From the NCBI GenBank assembly GCA_041685075.1, contig JAWLGN010000112.1, forward strand, positions 1-16,306: 16,306 nt of DNA. The letters are read 5' to 3'. Both the position numbers and the translations under genes were made by a program. Source of the DNA: JAMCRM01 sp041685075 (GTDB lineage Bacteria; Acidobacteriota; Terriglobia; Bryobacterales; Bryobacteraceae). Positions 1-8,088 of the stretch are shown in pieces; position 1 is the stretch's first letter, and the number at the start of each line of letters is the position of its first letter. The notes beneath the pieces are model-generated. The model did no database searches. It was given only the letters and a program-made list of their open reading frames with translations, and had not been told where the DNA came from.

Positions 1-3000
1 CTTGATGCTGCCCTTCGCCCCGGTGCCGAAATGCCCGGGCTGCGGCCCGGTGAACGCCGAAGCGTCAAACCAGCGGTTTACCGACCGCTGCCCCTTCGAC
101 AGGTTCGGATCCCCGATCTGGTCCGGCCGCAGCGTCACCACCTGCGGCGTGCGGCTCGTGGTATGCGCTATCCCCACCGGGTCCGGACCGGTCCAGAGCG
201 GCGTCAGAAACTGCCCCGAGTGGATGCTGTAGATGCCGCTCAGCTCCCATCCCCCGATCGCCAGGTTCGCCAGCCGGTTCACGTCCGAGAGGAACGTGCG
301 CCCTCTGCCGAACGGAAGCTGGTAGAGCCAGTTGGTGGTCATCCGGTGAGTCGGAATATCGGCGATCACGGCCCGCTCGCGCCTCCGGTCGAAGGGATTC
401 TCCGGCGATTGCCCGCGGTCCAGGTCCCCTATATCCCGCGCCCACGTCCAGGACGACTGGAAGTAAAGCCCCTGTGCCAGGGAGCGCTCCACCTCCGCCG
501 TCATCCCGTGATACTGGTGTCCGGCGCCGTTGGTGAAATAGCTGATCCCCGGATACTGCGGGAACGGCCGCGGCTTATCCACGTACAGCCGCTCGTCCGG
601 CACCGGCGAGTTGTAGTTGTAGGACCAGTCGCCGTGCCGCGTGCTCGTCCCGATGTAGGACACCCGGAATCCCGTATCCCACCGCTGATGCTCCACCGTG
701 AAGTTGTACTGCATGCTGTAAGGGATCTTCAAATCCGGGTTCACCGCCGCGGGAATCCCCACGGTGGACGGCCCGCCCGACCCGGTCTCCGGGAACACCC
801 GCGGGAAAATCACGTCCGGATCGGTGGTGGGGTTCGTATACGACGGCTCGTTCAGCACGAACGGCAGCCCGCCCATGTTCAGGTTCCGCGGCACCACGTC
901 GTAGAACATGCCCCAGCCCGCCCGGAATACCGTGTCCTGCCCGAACGGCCTGTAGGCGATGCCCACCCGCGGCACGATGTTGTTCGTATCGGCGCGCAGC
1001 AGCGTGCGGCTCGGCAGCCCCGCCTGGCTCGCCTCGATCACCGGCACGTAGGCATGCGGGAAGATGGGGCTCACCTTCCCACTCGCCCCGTCTGGAATCA
1101 CGATGCTCGCCGTCGCCAGGTCGAACAGCGCCACCCGGTCGGCGTCCTCCCGCCAGGGCAGGTGCAGCTCGTAGCGCACCCCCAGGTTGACGGTCAGGCG
1201 GCTGTTCACCTTGAAATCGTCGACCACGAAGAAATCGTACTGCCAGCGGTTCCGGTTCACCATCACCGGCGGAAACGCGCGCGAGGCGCTGGTCGGAATG
1301 CCCAGCAGGAAATCGGCGTAGGGATGCCCCTGCCCGCTCTGGCCCCCGCTGGTGAACCGGTTGGAGAAGTTCACGTTGCCGAACAGGCTGGCGTTGGCGC
1401 TGTAGTCGTCCCACGCCACCCGCGTCAGGTTGAAGCCGAACTTGAAGTTATGCCGGCTCCGGAACCAGCTCACGTGGTTTTGCAGATCCTGCAAATGGTT
1501 GCGGAAACCCGGCCGCGTGTAGTTCGGCTGGGTAATGCTCTGCAACCCCAGCCCCGTCCAGTTCACCTGGAGGATGCCGCTGATGTCGGGCAGATCCGGC
1601 GCCAGCCCTACCAGCCCCAGCTCGTCCACCAGTTCGCGCCCCAGGACGGGACCTTCCACGGGGTTGTTGTTCAGCGCGAAGCCCCAGCGGAACTCGTTGA
1701 TCAGGGTCGGCTTGAAGACATGGGTGTAGGAGACGGTGGAGGCTTCGTTGGCCCGCCGCTGGTAGCGCCGCCCGATGGTGGGCAGGTTGCCCTCATAGGT
1801 CCGGTTGAAGGCCCAGTGCCGGGTGTACCGCCCGTAGATCGAGTCCCTGTCGGAGAAACGGTGGTCGACGCGCGCGATCCAGTAGGTGGAGGGGTCGCGC
1901 GGCCGCAGCTTCTCCTCCCGGTAGTTCTGGCTGGTGAAGACGTTGGGGTCGCCGAAGTTCGGCAGCGGGTAGAAGCGCTCCTGGATCCTTTGCGATACCG
2001 CGTTGATGCGATTGGCCGGAATGCGGTTCTCCGGGAACGGCTGCCCGGTCAGCGGATCGTAGATCGCGGTGCCCGGCAACAGAGCCGAGAAATCCCCTTC
2101 CCGCCACGCCGGCAGCGGCACCGTCGGGTTCAGCGTCTGGGAGACCGCGCTGCCGCGCGAGGTCTCGAACGAGTAGAAGAAGAAGGTCTTGTTCCGGCCG
2201 TCGTACAGTCCCGGGACATAGACCGGTCCGCCCACGCTGCCCCCGGGGGTGTGGCCCACGCCGCTGGGGCGCGCCGGTGAGAACGGGTTCCGCGCCCGGA
2301 ACCAGGGCGTCGAGTAATAGTCGAACAGGTTCCCGTGCAGGTCGTTCGTCCCGCTCTTGGAAATGAGCGTCACCTGCCCGATGGTGCCGAACTCCGCGGT
2401 GTTGTTCGACATATCGATCTTCATTTCCTGGAACGATTCGATGTAGTTGGCCAGCGGCCCGATCTGCGTGTTGTCCACGCCGTCGCTCATGCTGGTCCCA
2501 TCGATGGCCCACTGCGACTGGTTGCCGCGGCTGCCCGCGAACCGGATGGTGCTCGAGCCCGAAGCCTGCAATACGTTGGGCGAAAGCGCCAGGAACGCCC
2601 AGATGCCCCGCGTGTTCAAGGGCAGGCTCTTCAATACATCGGCCGTTTTCACGTCCCCGATGCGCGCGGTTTCGGTTTCGATCAGGGTGGCGCCCCCGGA
2701 GACCTCCACCACCGTCTCCACCGCCCCCACCTCCAGCGTGATGTCCACCCGCCGGATGTCGCGCGAAGCCAGCACCACGTTCTGGGCCACGAACTCCCGG
2801 AACCCCGCCGCCTGCGCCCGCACCGTGTAGGTGCCTTGCAAGAGCTGCGGAATGTTGTAGTTACCTACTTCGTTCGAAGTGGTAACGGTGCGGATGTTGG
2901 TTTGGACGTTGGTCGCGGTGACGGTGGCGTTGGGAATCGCCGCGCCCGTCGAGTCCGTGACTGTCCCGGTGATACTCGCAAACGTGGTTTGTGAGTACGA

Positions 3001-3051
3001 AATGTTACACAACGAGACTACGCACAGTACGACACAGATCCATCGTGACAT
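1..3051 (-). CDS. TonB-dependent receptor with N-terminal carboxypeptidase-regulatory domain (partial, C-terminus missing)
   Basis: Reverse-strand reading frame, open without a stop from the ATG at 3051 to base 1 (1017 codons); the C-terminal end of the barrel lies outside the window. Residues 1-20 look like a signal peptide (hydrophobic VVLCVVSL core, likely cleavage at SYS|Q). Residues about 25-110 form a CarboxypepD_reg-like beta-sandwich (GTVTDSTGAAIPNA, GNYNIPQL, YTVRAQAAGF). A plug-like region follows (LPLNTRG, RFAGSRGNQ, IDGTSMSDGV, EFGTIGQVTLISKSGTND), then a long region rich in aromatic, beta-barrel-type repeats. This is the Oar-like TonB-dependent transporter architecture abundant in Acidobacteriota. 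Such proteins take up substrates too large for porins across the outer membrane; the substrate cannot be read from sequence. The start is supported by a GGAGGT Shine-Dalgarno 9 bases upstream and by a plausible promoter. It is divergent from the DUF4832 gene. Confidence 0.93.
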   Translation of the reverse strand, partial: MSRWICVVLCVVSLCNISYSQTTFASITGTVTDSTGAAIPNATVTATNVQTNIRTVTTSNEVGNYNIPQLLQGTYTVRAQAAGFREFVAQNVVLASRDIRRVDITLEVGAVETVVEVSGGATLIETETARIGDVKTADVLKSLPLNTRGIWAFLALSPNVLQASGSSTIRFAGSRGNQSQWAIDGTSMSDGVDNTQIGPLANYIESFQEMKIDMSNNTAEFGTIGQVTLISKSGTNDLHGNLFDYYSTPWFRARNPFSPARPSGVGHTPGGSVGGPVYVPGLYDGRNKTFFFYSFETSRGSAVSQTLNPTVPLPAWREGDFSALLPGTAIYDPLTGQPFPENRIPANRINAVSQRIQERFYPLPNFGDPNVFTSQNYREEKLRPRDPSTYWIARVDHRFSDRDSIYGRYTRHWAFNRTYEGNLPTIGRRYQRRANEASTVSYTHVFKPTLINEFRWGFALNNNPVEGPVLGRELVDELGLVGLAPDLPDISGILQVNWTGLGLQSITQPNYTRPGFRNHLQDLQNHVSWFRSRHNFKFGFNLTRVAWDDYSANASLFGNVNFSNRFTSGGQSGQGHPYADFLLGIPTSASRAFPPVMVNRNRWQYDFFVVDDFKVNSRLTVNLGVRYELHLPWREDADRVALFDLATASIVIPDGASGKVSPIFPHAYVPVIEASQAGLPSRTLLRADTNNIVPRVGIAYRPFGQDTVFRAGWGMFYDVVPRNLNMGGLPFVLNEPSYTNPTTDPDVIFPRVFPETGSGGPSTVGIPAAVNPDLKIPYSMQYNFTVEHQRWDTGFRVSYIGTSTRHGDWSYNYNSPVPDERLYVDKPRPFPQYPGISYFTNGAGHQYHGMTAEVERSLAQGLYFQSSWTWARDIGDLDRGQSPENPFDRRRERAVIADIPTHRMTTNWLYQLPFGRGRTFLSDVNRLANLAIGGWELSGIYSIHSGQFLTPLWTGPDPVGIAHTTSRTPQVVTLRPDQIGDPNLSKGQRSVNRWFDASAFTGPQPGHFGTGAKGSIK

Positions 3052-3060
3052 GTGTGTCTA

Positions 3061-3066
3061 ACCTCC
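3061..3066 (-). promoter_or_regulatory. Shine-Dalgarno site of the receptor gene
   Basis: On the minus strand this reads GGAGGT, 9 bases before the ATG at 3051. It fixes the start of the TonB receptor and is one of the few strong Shine-Dalgarno sites in the window. Confidence 0.8.
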
Positions 3067-3091
3067 CTGAAGTGACAAACCTCTGGTTGGA

Positions 3092-3121
3092 AATTTACAC
3101 CCGGTCCGCGCCGTTCGTCAA
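3092..3121 (-). promoter_or_regulatory. Putative sigma70 promoter for the TonB receptor
   Basis: On the minus strand there is TTGACG (3121-3116, 5/6 match to the -35 consensus), an 18-base spacer and TAAATT (3097-3092, 4/6 match to the -10). This would start transcription near 3085, giving a leader of about 35 bases that contains the GGAGGT site. It is prediction by eye only. Confidence 0.4.
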
Positions 3122-3156
3122 TCGGGCTCCGGGTTCGCATGGTGAGGTTTTGCGCG

Positions 3157-3185
3157 TTGCAATACCAACCGATTCGTTGTTCAAT
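3157..3185 (+). promoter_or_regulatory. Putative sigma70 promoter for the DUF4832 gene
   Basis: TTGCAA (3157-3162), a 17-base spacer and TTCAAT (3180-3185) lie upstream of the ATG at 3209, with a predicted start of transcription near 3192. Both hexamers match consensus at only 4/6, so this is tentative. Together with the divergent promoter at 3092-3121 it would make 3052-3208 a shared regulatory region. No operator palindrome is evident. Confidence 0.3.
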
Positions 3186-3208
3186 GTGTTTCTCCGCCGG
3201 AGTTCTTT

Positions 3209-4540
3209 ATGCGACTGCCTCTGCTTGCCCTGACCCTCGTGGCCGGTCTCTCCGCCCAGCAGACCGTCACGGTTCGTCCGCAGGAGATCGACGATATTCT
3301 GGTCAACCCCGGCATCGGGTTCACCACCTTCCACCGCGCCAACGGCGGTCCCATCAACCCGGAAAACAAAGGTCACCCGGAAAGCTCCGTGGACTACCTG
3401 CGGGTCTACTGGAACTTCTTCGAGCCGCAGCGCGGGCAGTACCGCTGGGATCTCATCGACGGCGCCCTGGCCCGCGCCCGCTCACAGAATCAGCGCCTCA
3501 TGTTCCGCATCATGCCCTACGGCGACGGTCCTACCAACGACGTTCCCGCCTGGTACCGCGAGATGATGGGGCCGGAGCCGGAGCGCGCCAAGACCAAGGT
3601 CCGCACCGACCCCGAAGACCCCCGCTATCTCGAATACTTCGGCGGGCTGGTGCGCCAGATCGGCCTCCGCTACGACGGCCATCCCGATCTCGATTCCGTG
3701 GACATCTCCATCATCGGCGCCTGGGGCGAAGGCGCCGGTTCGGCCGATCTCACCCAGCCCACGCGCGAAGCCCTGGTGGACTGCTACCTGGAGACCTTCC
3801 GCAAGACGCCGCTGATGATGCTCCTCACCGACGAGAAGACCAACCGCTACGGCATCTCCCGCGCCGCGGTCGGCTGGCGCGTCGATTGCCTCGGGGACAT
3901 GGGCGGGTTCAGCCCCACCTGGTCCCACATGCTCGATTACTACCCCCAGGGCATCATCAACTTCGGTATGCGCGACGCCTGGCAGCGCGCCCCGGTCAGC
4001 TTCGAAGCCTGCTGGGTCATGAACCGCTGGAAGCAGAACGGCTGGGATGTGGACTACATCATCGACCAGTCGCTCAAGTGGCACATCTCCACCTTCAACG
4101 GCAAGTCCTCCCCGGTGCCGGAGGAGTGGCAGCCCGCCGTGAACCGCTGGCTCAAGAAGATGGGCTACCGCTTCGTGCTGCGGAAGTTCACCTACCCGGC
4201 CACGGTGCGGTCGCACGGGAAACTCGACTTCACCACCTGGTGGGAGAACAAGGGCGTGGCTCCCTGCTACCGCGCCTACCCGCTGGCGCTGCGGCTGAAA
4301 AACGGCGATCGCGAGGCCGTGCTGCCCACCGATGCCGACATACGCGAGTGGCTGCCGGGCGATAACCTCTACGACGACGCGGTCTTCGTGCCCGCGGACT
4401 TACCGCCCGGCGAGTACGCGCTCGAACTGGCGCTGCTCGACCCCATCAGCCGGCAGCCCGCCATCAAGCTGGCCATCGAGGGCCGACAGCCGGACGGCTG
4501 GTATCGCCTCGGCCAAATTAGCGTCGAGCGGGGGAACTGA
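3209..4540 (+). CDS. Secreted DUF4832-domain protein, putative glycoside hydrolase
   Basis: 443 residues. Residues 1-16 look like a signal peptide (LLALTLVAGLSA|QQ), so the mature protein is likely periplasmic or exported. The N-terminal half resembles clan GH-A TIM-barrel enzymes: NPGIGF at 33-38, then a strand with the pattern YLRVYWNFFEPQRGQYRW at 63-80, typical of the first barrel strands. IIGAWGEG at 168-175 places E174 as a candidate acid/base residue. The C-terminal third (GYRFVLRKFTYP, then WWENKGVAPCY and a beta-rich tail with REWLPGDN) fits DUF4832, a domain found C-terminal in putative glycosidases. No substrate is known for this family that I can name. The start is supported by GGAG 6 bases before the ATG. 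It is transcribed away from a TonB receptor, consistent with a role in use of an imported or extracellular glycan. The family call is from pattern recognition; the activity is inferred. Confidence 0.8.
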   Translation: MRLPLLALTLVAGLSAQQTVTVRPQEIDDILVNPGIGFTTFHRANGGPINPENKGHPESSVDYLRVYWNFFEPQRGQYRWDLIDGALARARSQNQRLMFRIMPYGDGPTNDVPAWYREMMGPEPERAKTKVRTDPEDPRYLEYFGGLVRQIGLRYDGHPDLDSVDISIIGAWGEGAGSADLTQPTREALVDCYLETFRKTPLMMLLTDEKTNRYGISRAAVGWRVDCLGDMGGFSPTWSHMLDYYPQGIINFGMRDAWQRAPVSFEACWVMNRWKQNGWDVDYIIDQSLKWHISTFNGKSSPVPEEWQPAVNRWLKKMGYRFVLRKFTYPATVRSHGKLDFTTWWENKGVAPCYRAYPLALRLKNGDREAVLPTDADIREWLPGDNLYDDAVFVPADLPPGEYALELALLDPISRQPAIKLAIEGRQPDGWYRLGQISVERGN

Positions 4541-4557
4541 GGCGCCCCGACCTCTGT

Positions 4558-4563
4558 TACAGT
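4558..4563 (+). promoter_or_regulatory. -10-like hexamer just upstream of deoB (possible leaderless promoter)
   Basis: TACAGT lies 8 bases before the GTG start at 4572, so transcription could begin at or next to the start codon. No good -35 is seen. An AAGG sits only 2 bases before the GTG, too close for a normal Shine-Dalgarno. The alternative is simple read-through from the DUF4832 gene 31 bases upstream. Confidence 0.3.
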
Positions 4564-4571
4564 CGAAGGTA

Positions 4572-5735
4572 GTGCTCCGCCGCATCATCTGGATCATCCT
4601 CGACAGCGTGGGCATCGGCGAAGCGCCGGACGCGGCCGCCTACGGCGACACGGGCAGCGACACTCTGGGCAACCTGGCCCGCCTGCGGCCATTGCGGCTG
4701 CCCCATCTCTGCCGCCTCGGGTTGGGCAACATCCGGCCGCTGGCGGGTCTGCCTCCGTCACCCGACCCGGTCGCCTGCTACGGCCGCTGCGCCCCCGCCT
4801 CCCCCGGCAAGGACACTACCACGGGCCATTGGGAGATGGCCGGCATCCTGCTCGACCGGCCCTTTCCCCTCTACCCAAACGGCTTCCCGCGCGAGGTGAT
4901 GGACGAGTTCGAGCGCCGCATCGGACGCCGCACCCTGGGGAACAAGCCCGCCTCCGGCACCGAGATCATCCGGGAGCTTGGCGAGGAGCACATGCGCACC
5001 GGCTCCCCCATCGTCTACACCTCGGCCGACAGCGTCTTCCAGGTGGCCGCCCATGAAGAGGTGATCCCGCTTCCGGAGCTGTACCGCATCTGCGAGATCG
5101 CGCGGGAGATCCTGCGCGGCCCGCACGAGGTGGGGCGCGTCATCGCCCGCCCCTTCGTTGGCGAGCCGGGCGCCTTCACCCGCACGGCCAACCGACACGA
5201 CTTCGCCGTCCCTCCGCCGCGCGGCATGCTGCTGGACGCGCTCGAAGCCGCCTCCGTTCCGGTCATCGCGGTGGGCAAGATCTTCGATATCTTCCTTGGC
5301 CGCGGCATCGTGGAGCGCTACCCTTCGGCCAGCAACGCCGAGGGTATGAGCCAGACGCTCGCCGCCATGGCCGAGTGTTCCACAGGGCTTATCTGGGGCA
5401 ACCTGGTGGATTTCGACATGCTGTACGGCCACCGCAACGACGTGGAGGGCTACGCCGCGGCGCTCGAGCAAGCCGACGCCTGGCTGCCTTCGCTCGAAGC
5501 CGCGATGGAGGACGACGATCTGGCCATCCTCACCGCCGACCACGGCTGCGATCCCACTACTCCTTCCACGGACCACAGCCGGGAGTACGTCCCGCTGCTG
5601 GTCTTCGGCCCGCGCGCGCGCCGCGGAGCCGGCTTGGGCGTCCGCACGAGTCTGGCCGACATCGGCCGCACCGTGGCGGATAACTTCGGCACCTCAATCA
5701 GAAACGGAACCAGTTTTCTATCGCTATTGCTATGA
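4572..5735 (+). CDS. deoB: Phosphopentomutase
   Basis: 387 residues, the usual family length. It interconverts (deoxy)ribose-1-phosphate and (deoxy)ribose-5-phosphate in cytoplasmic nucleoside salvage. It belongs to the alkaline-phosphatase superfamily with two Mn ions. Visible metal-site residues: D11 in ILDSVGIGE, D282 and H287 in NLVDFDMLYGHRND, D323 and H324 in TADHGCDP, and H335 in STDHSREYVP. The spacing of the last five matches the Bacillus cereus enzyme. The phospho-threonine lies in GKDTTTGHWEM (T82-T84). TSADSVFQVAAHEE at 150-163 is also family-typical. GTG at 4572 is chosen because the frame then begins VLRRIIWIILDSVG, aligning with known N-termini; the open frame extends upstream into the DUF4832 gene but that part is out-of-frame overlap. 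Its stop overlaps the tpiA start as ATGA. Confidence 0.96.
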   Translation: MLRRIIWIILDSVGIGEAPDAAAYGDTGSDTLGNLARLRPLRLPHLCRLGLGNIRPLAGLPPSPDPVACYGRCAPASPGKDTTTGHWEMAGILLDRPFPLYPNGFPREVMDEFERRIGRRTLGNKPASGTEIIRELGEEHMRTGSPIVYTSADSVFQVAAHEEVIPLPELYRICEIAREILRGPHEVGRVIARPFVGEPGAFTRTANRHDFAVPPPRGMLLDALEAASVPVIAVGKIFDIFLGRGIVERYPSASNAEGMSQTLAAMAECSTGLIWGNLVDFDMLYGHRNDVEGYAAALEQADAWLPSLEAAMEDDDLAILTADHGCDPTTPSTDHSREYVPLLVFGPRARRGAGLGVRTSLADIGRTVADNFGTSIRNGTSFLSLLL

Positions 5736-6481
5736 GAACACCTGTCATGGCGGGCAATTGGAAGATGTACAAGACGCCCGCGGAAACCCGAGCCTTTTTC
5801 GAAGCCTTTCGGCCGCTGGTCGCAAAGGTGGAGGACCGCGAGATCGTGATCTGCCCACCCTTCACGAACCTCGAAGCGGCCGTTGGCGCCGCGCAAGGCA
5901 CCCGCATCCGGATTGGAGCCCAGAATGTTTCCTGGGCCAAGGAGGGCGCCTTCACCGGCGAGATCTCGCCCGGGATGATCGTCGCCGCCGGCTGCACCCA
6001 CGTCATCATCGGCCATAGCGAGCGCCGGCAGTACTTCGGCGAGACCGACGAGACGGTGCTCAAGCGCACGCAGGCGGCGCTCGAAGCGGGCCTGACCCCC
6101 ATCGTCTGCGTCGGGGAGCGCCTGGAGCAGCGCGAAGCCGGAGAGACCGAAGCGGTTCTGCGCGCCCAGTTCAAGGGCGGGCTGGCGGGCCTCACCCCCG
6201 AGCAGTTCGCCAAAGTCATCATCGCCTACGAGCCCGTGTGGGCCATCGGAACGGGCAAGACGGCCACGCCCGAGATCGCCGAAGAAGCCCACCGCGCGAT
6301 CCGCCAGGAAGTGCGCAGCCACTTCGGCGCGCAGGCCGCCGACGCCGTCCGCATCCTCTACGGTGGCAGCGTCAAGCCCGACAACACCAAGGCGCTGATG
6401 TCGAAGGAAGAGATCGACGGCGTGCTGGTCGGCGGAGCCAGCCTGACCCCCGATTCCTTCGCCGCCATCGTCAACTACTGA
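5732..6481 (+). CDS. tpiA: Triosephosphate isomerase
   Basis: 249 residues, complete and of normal length. It interconverts dihydroxyacetone phosphate and glyceraldehyde-3-phosphate in glycolysis and gluconeogenesis. Catalytic residues are all present: K11 in GNWKMYK, H95 in IIGHSERR and E167 in AYEPVWAIGTGKTA. The phosphate-binding loop residues are in YGGSVKPDN and GVLVGGASL. Its ATG overlaps the deoB stop (ATGA) and no clear Shine-Dalgarno is visible, so translation is probably coupled to deoB. This differs from the common gap-pgk-tpiA clustering. A strong hairpin follows 9 bases after the stop codon. Confidence 0.98.
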   Translation: MRTPVMAGNWKMYKTPAETRAFFEAFRPLVAKVEDREIVICPPFTNLEAAVGAAQGTRIRIGAQNVSWAKEGAFTGEISPGMIVAAGCTHVIIGHSERRQYFGETDETVLKRTQAALEAGLTPIVCVGERLEQREAGETEAVLRAQFKGGLAGLTPEQFAKVIIAYEPVWAIGTGKTATPEIAEEAHRAIRQEVRSHFGAQAADAVRILYGGSVKPDNTKALMSKEEIDGVLVGGASLTPDSFAAIVNY

Positions 6482-6490
6482 CACACCATC

Positions 6491-6522
6491 GGCCGGGTGG
6501 CACGCCCCAGCGCCGCCCGGCC
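6491..6522 (+). terminator. GC-rich hairpin after tpiA, probable terminator
   Basis: GGCCGGGTGGC (6491-6501) pairs with GCCGCCCGGCC (6512-6522): an 11-bp stem with one G-U pair and a 10-base loop. It begins 9 bases after the tpiA stop and is followed only by a short GTTTG, so the U-tract is weak. It may end the deoB-tpiA message, which would require rhaB to have its own promoter. Confidence 0.55.
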
Positions 6523-6541
6523 AGCGTTTGCCGGGCCGCGA

Positions 6542-6547
6542 TATACT
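6542..6547 (+). promoter_or_regulatory. -10 hexamer of rhaB (possible leaderless promoter)
   Basis: TATACT, a 5/6 match to the -10 consensus, lies 9 bases before the rhaB ATG and after the tpiA hairpin. There is no Shine-Dalgarno between them, so an mRNA starting at or very near the ATG is the simplest reading. No recognisable -35 is present. Confidence 0.45.
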
Positions 6548-6556
6548 GGCAGTCCG

Positions 6557-8020
6557 ATGCAACATTATCTTGCCTTCGACCTCGGCGCGGAGAGCGGACG
6601 CGCCATGCTGGGGACGCTATCGAGCCAGGGACTGGCGCTCGAAGAATTGCACCGGTTTCCCAACACGCCCGTGCGGGTGTTTCAGTCGCTCTACTGGGAT
6701 ACGCTGCGGCTGTGGCACGAAATCCAGCACGGGATCGGCATCGCCGCGCGGGAACGGCGGCTGGTGCCGGCGGGCATCGGCATCGATACCTGGGGCGTGG
6801 ATTTCGCGCTGCTCGGCCGCGACGGCGCGCTGCTGGAAAACCCCCACCACTACCGCGACCCGCGCACCAACGGCGTGATGGAAAAGCTCTTCGAGGCCGT
6901 GCCGCGGGCCGACGTCTTCGCTTACACGGGCATCCAGTTCATGCAGCTCAATTCGCTCTACCAGCTTTACGCCATGAAGCTGGCCGGCTCGCCGGCGCTC
7001 GAGCACGCCCGCACCCTGCTGTTCATGCCGGACCTGTTCAACTACTGGATGACCGGCGAAGCCAAAGCCGAACTCACCGTGGCCAGCACGTCGCAGTTCT
7101 ACAACCCCTGCGCGCGAAGCTGGGCGGGCGAGTTGCTCGAGCGGCTGGGCATTCCCACCTCGATTCTGCCGGAGATCGTGCCGCCGGGCACGCTGCTCGG
7201 GCGGCTGCTCGATTCCGTCTGGCCGGGAAGCGAACCCGCGCCACCCGTCTATACCACCGGCTGCCACGACACCGCTTCGGCCGTTGCCGCGGTGCCGGCC
7301 ACGGGCGAGGACTGGTGCTACATCAGCTCCGGCACCTGGTCCCTGATGGGCGCCGAACTGGAGCAGCCCATCATCAACGACACCGTGCTGGAGCAGAACC
7401 TCACCAACGAGGTCGGGGCGGCCGGGCGCATACGGCTGCTGAAGAACATCGCCGGGTTGTGGCTGCTGCAGGAGTGCCGGCGCGCGTGGTCGCTCGAAGG
7501 CACGACCTATTCCTACGACGAACTGGCGCGCCTGGCGGCCGATGCCCCGCCCTTCACCGCCATCATCAATCCCGACGAATACCTCGAGCCGGGCAACCTG
7601 CCGGCGCGCATCGCCGACCGCTGCCGCGCCACCGGGCAGAGGGCGCCCGAGACGCCCGGCCAGTTCTCCCGCACGATTCTGGAAAGCCTGGCGCTGCGCT
7701 ACCGCCAGGTGCTCGACAGCCTGGAGACCGTTGTAGGGCGGCGCCTCCAGGTGATCCACATCGTGGGCGGCGGCTCGCGCAACGTTGTGCTCAACCAGTT
7801 CGTGGCGGATGCCACGGGCCGCACGGTGGCGGCCGGTCCGGCGGAAGCCACGGCCATCGGCAACGTCCTCATCCAGGCGATGGGCGCGGGCGCGCTGGCC
7901 GGGCTGGAGGAGGCGCGCGCGCTGGTCCGCCGCTCCTGGCCGGTGGAGGCCTTCGAACCGCGCCCCACGGCCGATTGGGACGCCGCTTACCGGAAGTACC
8001 TCGAAGTTACAGCCGCATGA
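6557..8020 (+). CDS. rhaB: Rhamnulokinase (FGGY carbohydrate kinase)
   Basis: 487 residues; E. coli RhaB is 489. It phosphorylates L-rhamnulose with ATP to rhamnulose-1-phosphate in the cytoplasm, before aldol cleavage to DHAP and lactaldehyde. N-terminal nucleotide-binding motif AFDLGAESGRAM at 6-17; GIDTWGVDFALL at 75-86; HYRDPRT at 98-104. GCHDTASAV at 235-243 contains the likely catalytic base D238. SSGTWSLMG and the C-terminal VGGGSRN...FVADATGR...AEATAIGN motifs are typical of rhamnulokinases rather than xylulose or glycerol kinases. The upstream in-frame ATG at 6497 is rejected because the extra 20 residues fall in the terminator region and do not resemble the family; MQHYLAFDLG is the expected N-terminus. 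No rhamnose isomerase or aldolase is in the window. Confidence 0.93.
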   Translation: MQHYLAFDLGAESGRAMLGTLSSQGLALEELHRFPNTPVRVFQSLYWDTLRLWHEIQHGIGIAARERRLVPAGIGIDTWGVDFALLGRDGALLENPHHYRDPRTNGVMEKLFEAVPRADVFAYTGIQFMQLNSLYQLYAMKLAGSPALEHARTLLFMPDLFNYWMTGEAKAELTVASTSQFYNPCARSWAGELLERLGIPTSILPEIVPPGTLLGRLLDSVWPGSEPAPPVYTTGCHDTASAVAAVPATGEDWCYISSGTWSLMGAELEQPIINDTVLEQNLTNEVGAAGRIRLLKNIAGLWLLQECRRAWSLEGTTYSYDELARLAADAPPFTAIINPDEYLEPGNLPARIADRCRATGQRAPETPGQFSRTILESLALRYRQVLDSLETVVGRRLQVIHIVGGGSRNVVLNQFVADATGRTVAAGPAEATAIGNVLIQAMGAGALAGLEEARALVRRSWPVEAFEPRPTADWDAAYRKYLEVTAA

Positions 8021-8075
8021 CAAACGAACGCCGCAAACTTTATTGAGGCGTCACGGATTCGAAACACGCGCCCGC

Positions 8076-8081
8076 TAAGTT
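8076..8081 (+). promoter_or_regulatory. -10-like hexamer before the second TonB receptor
   Basis: TAAGTT lies 7 bases before the ATG at 8089 with no Shine-Dalgarno between them. It is a weaker hexamer than the others and no -35 is visible. The 68-bp gap after rhaB contains no clear hairpin, so read-through from rhaB is also possible. Confidence 0.25.
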
Positions 8082-8088
8082 GGGCGTG

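Noticed and set aside
31..2280. A 749-codon plus-strand open frame antisense to the left TonB receptor
   Set aside because: Its translation is low-complexity, rich in Arg, Pro, Val and His, with no domain; it mirrors the high third-position GC of the receptor gene on the other strand, which has a clear signal peptide and domains.
4332..4571. N-terminal extension of phosphopentomutase overlapping the DUF4832 gene
   Set aside because: It is an out-of-frame reading of the DUF4832 C-terminus, Ser/Arg-rich; known DeoB proteins begin a few residues before the ILDSVGIG motif.
6497..6556. 20-residue N-terminal extension of rhamnulokinase
   Set aside because: It spans the terminator hairpin and promoter hexamer and does not match the family N-terminus, which begins at MQHYLAFDLG.
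6238..8046. A 602-codon plus-strand open frame overlapping the tpiA end and rhaB
   Set aside because: Arg/Ala/Gly-rich frame-shifted shadow of tpiA and rhaB; both real genes have intact catalytic motifs in other frames.
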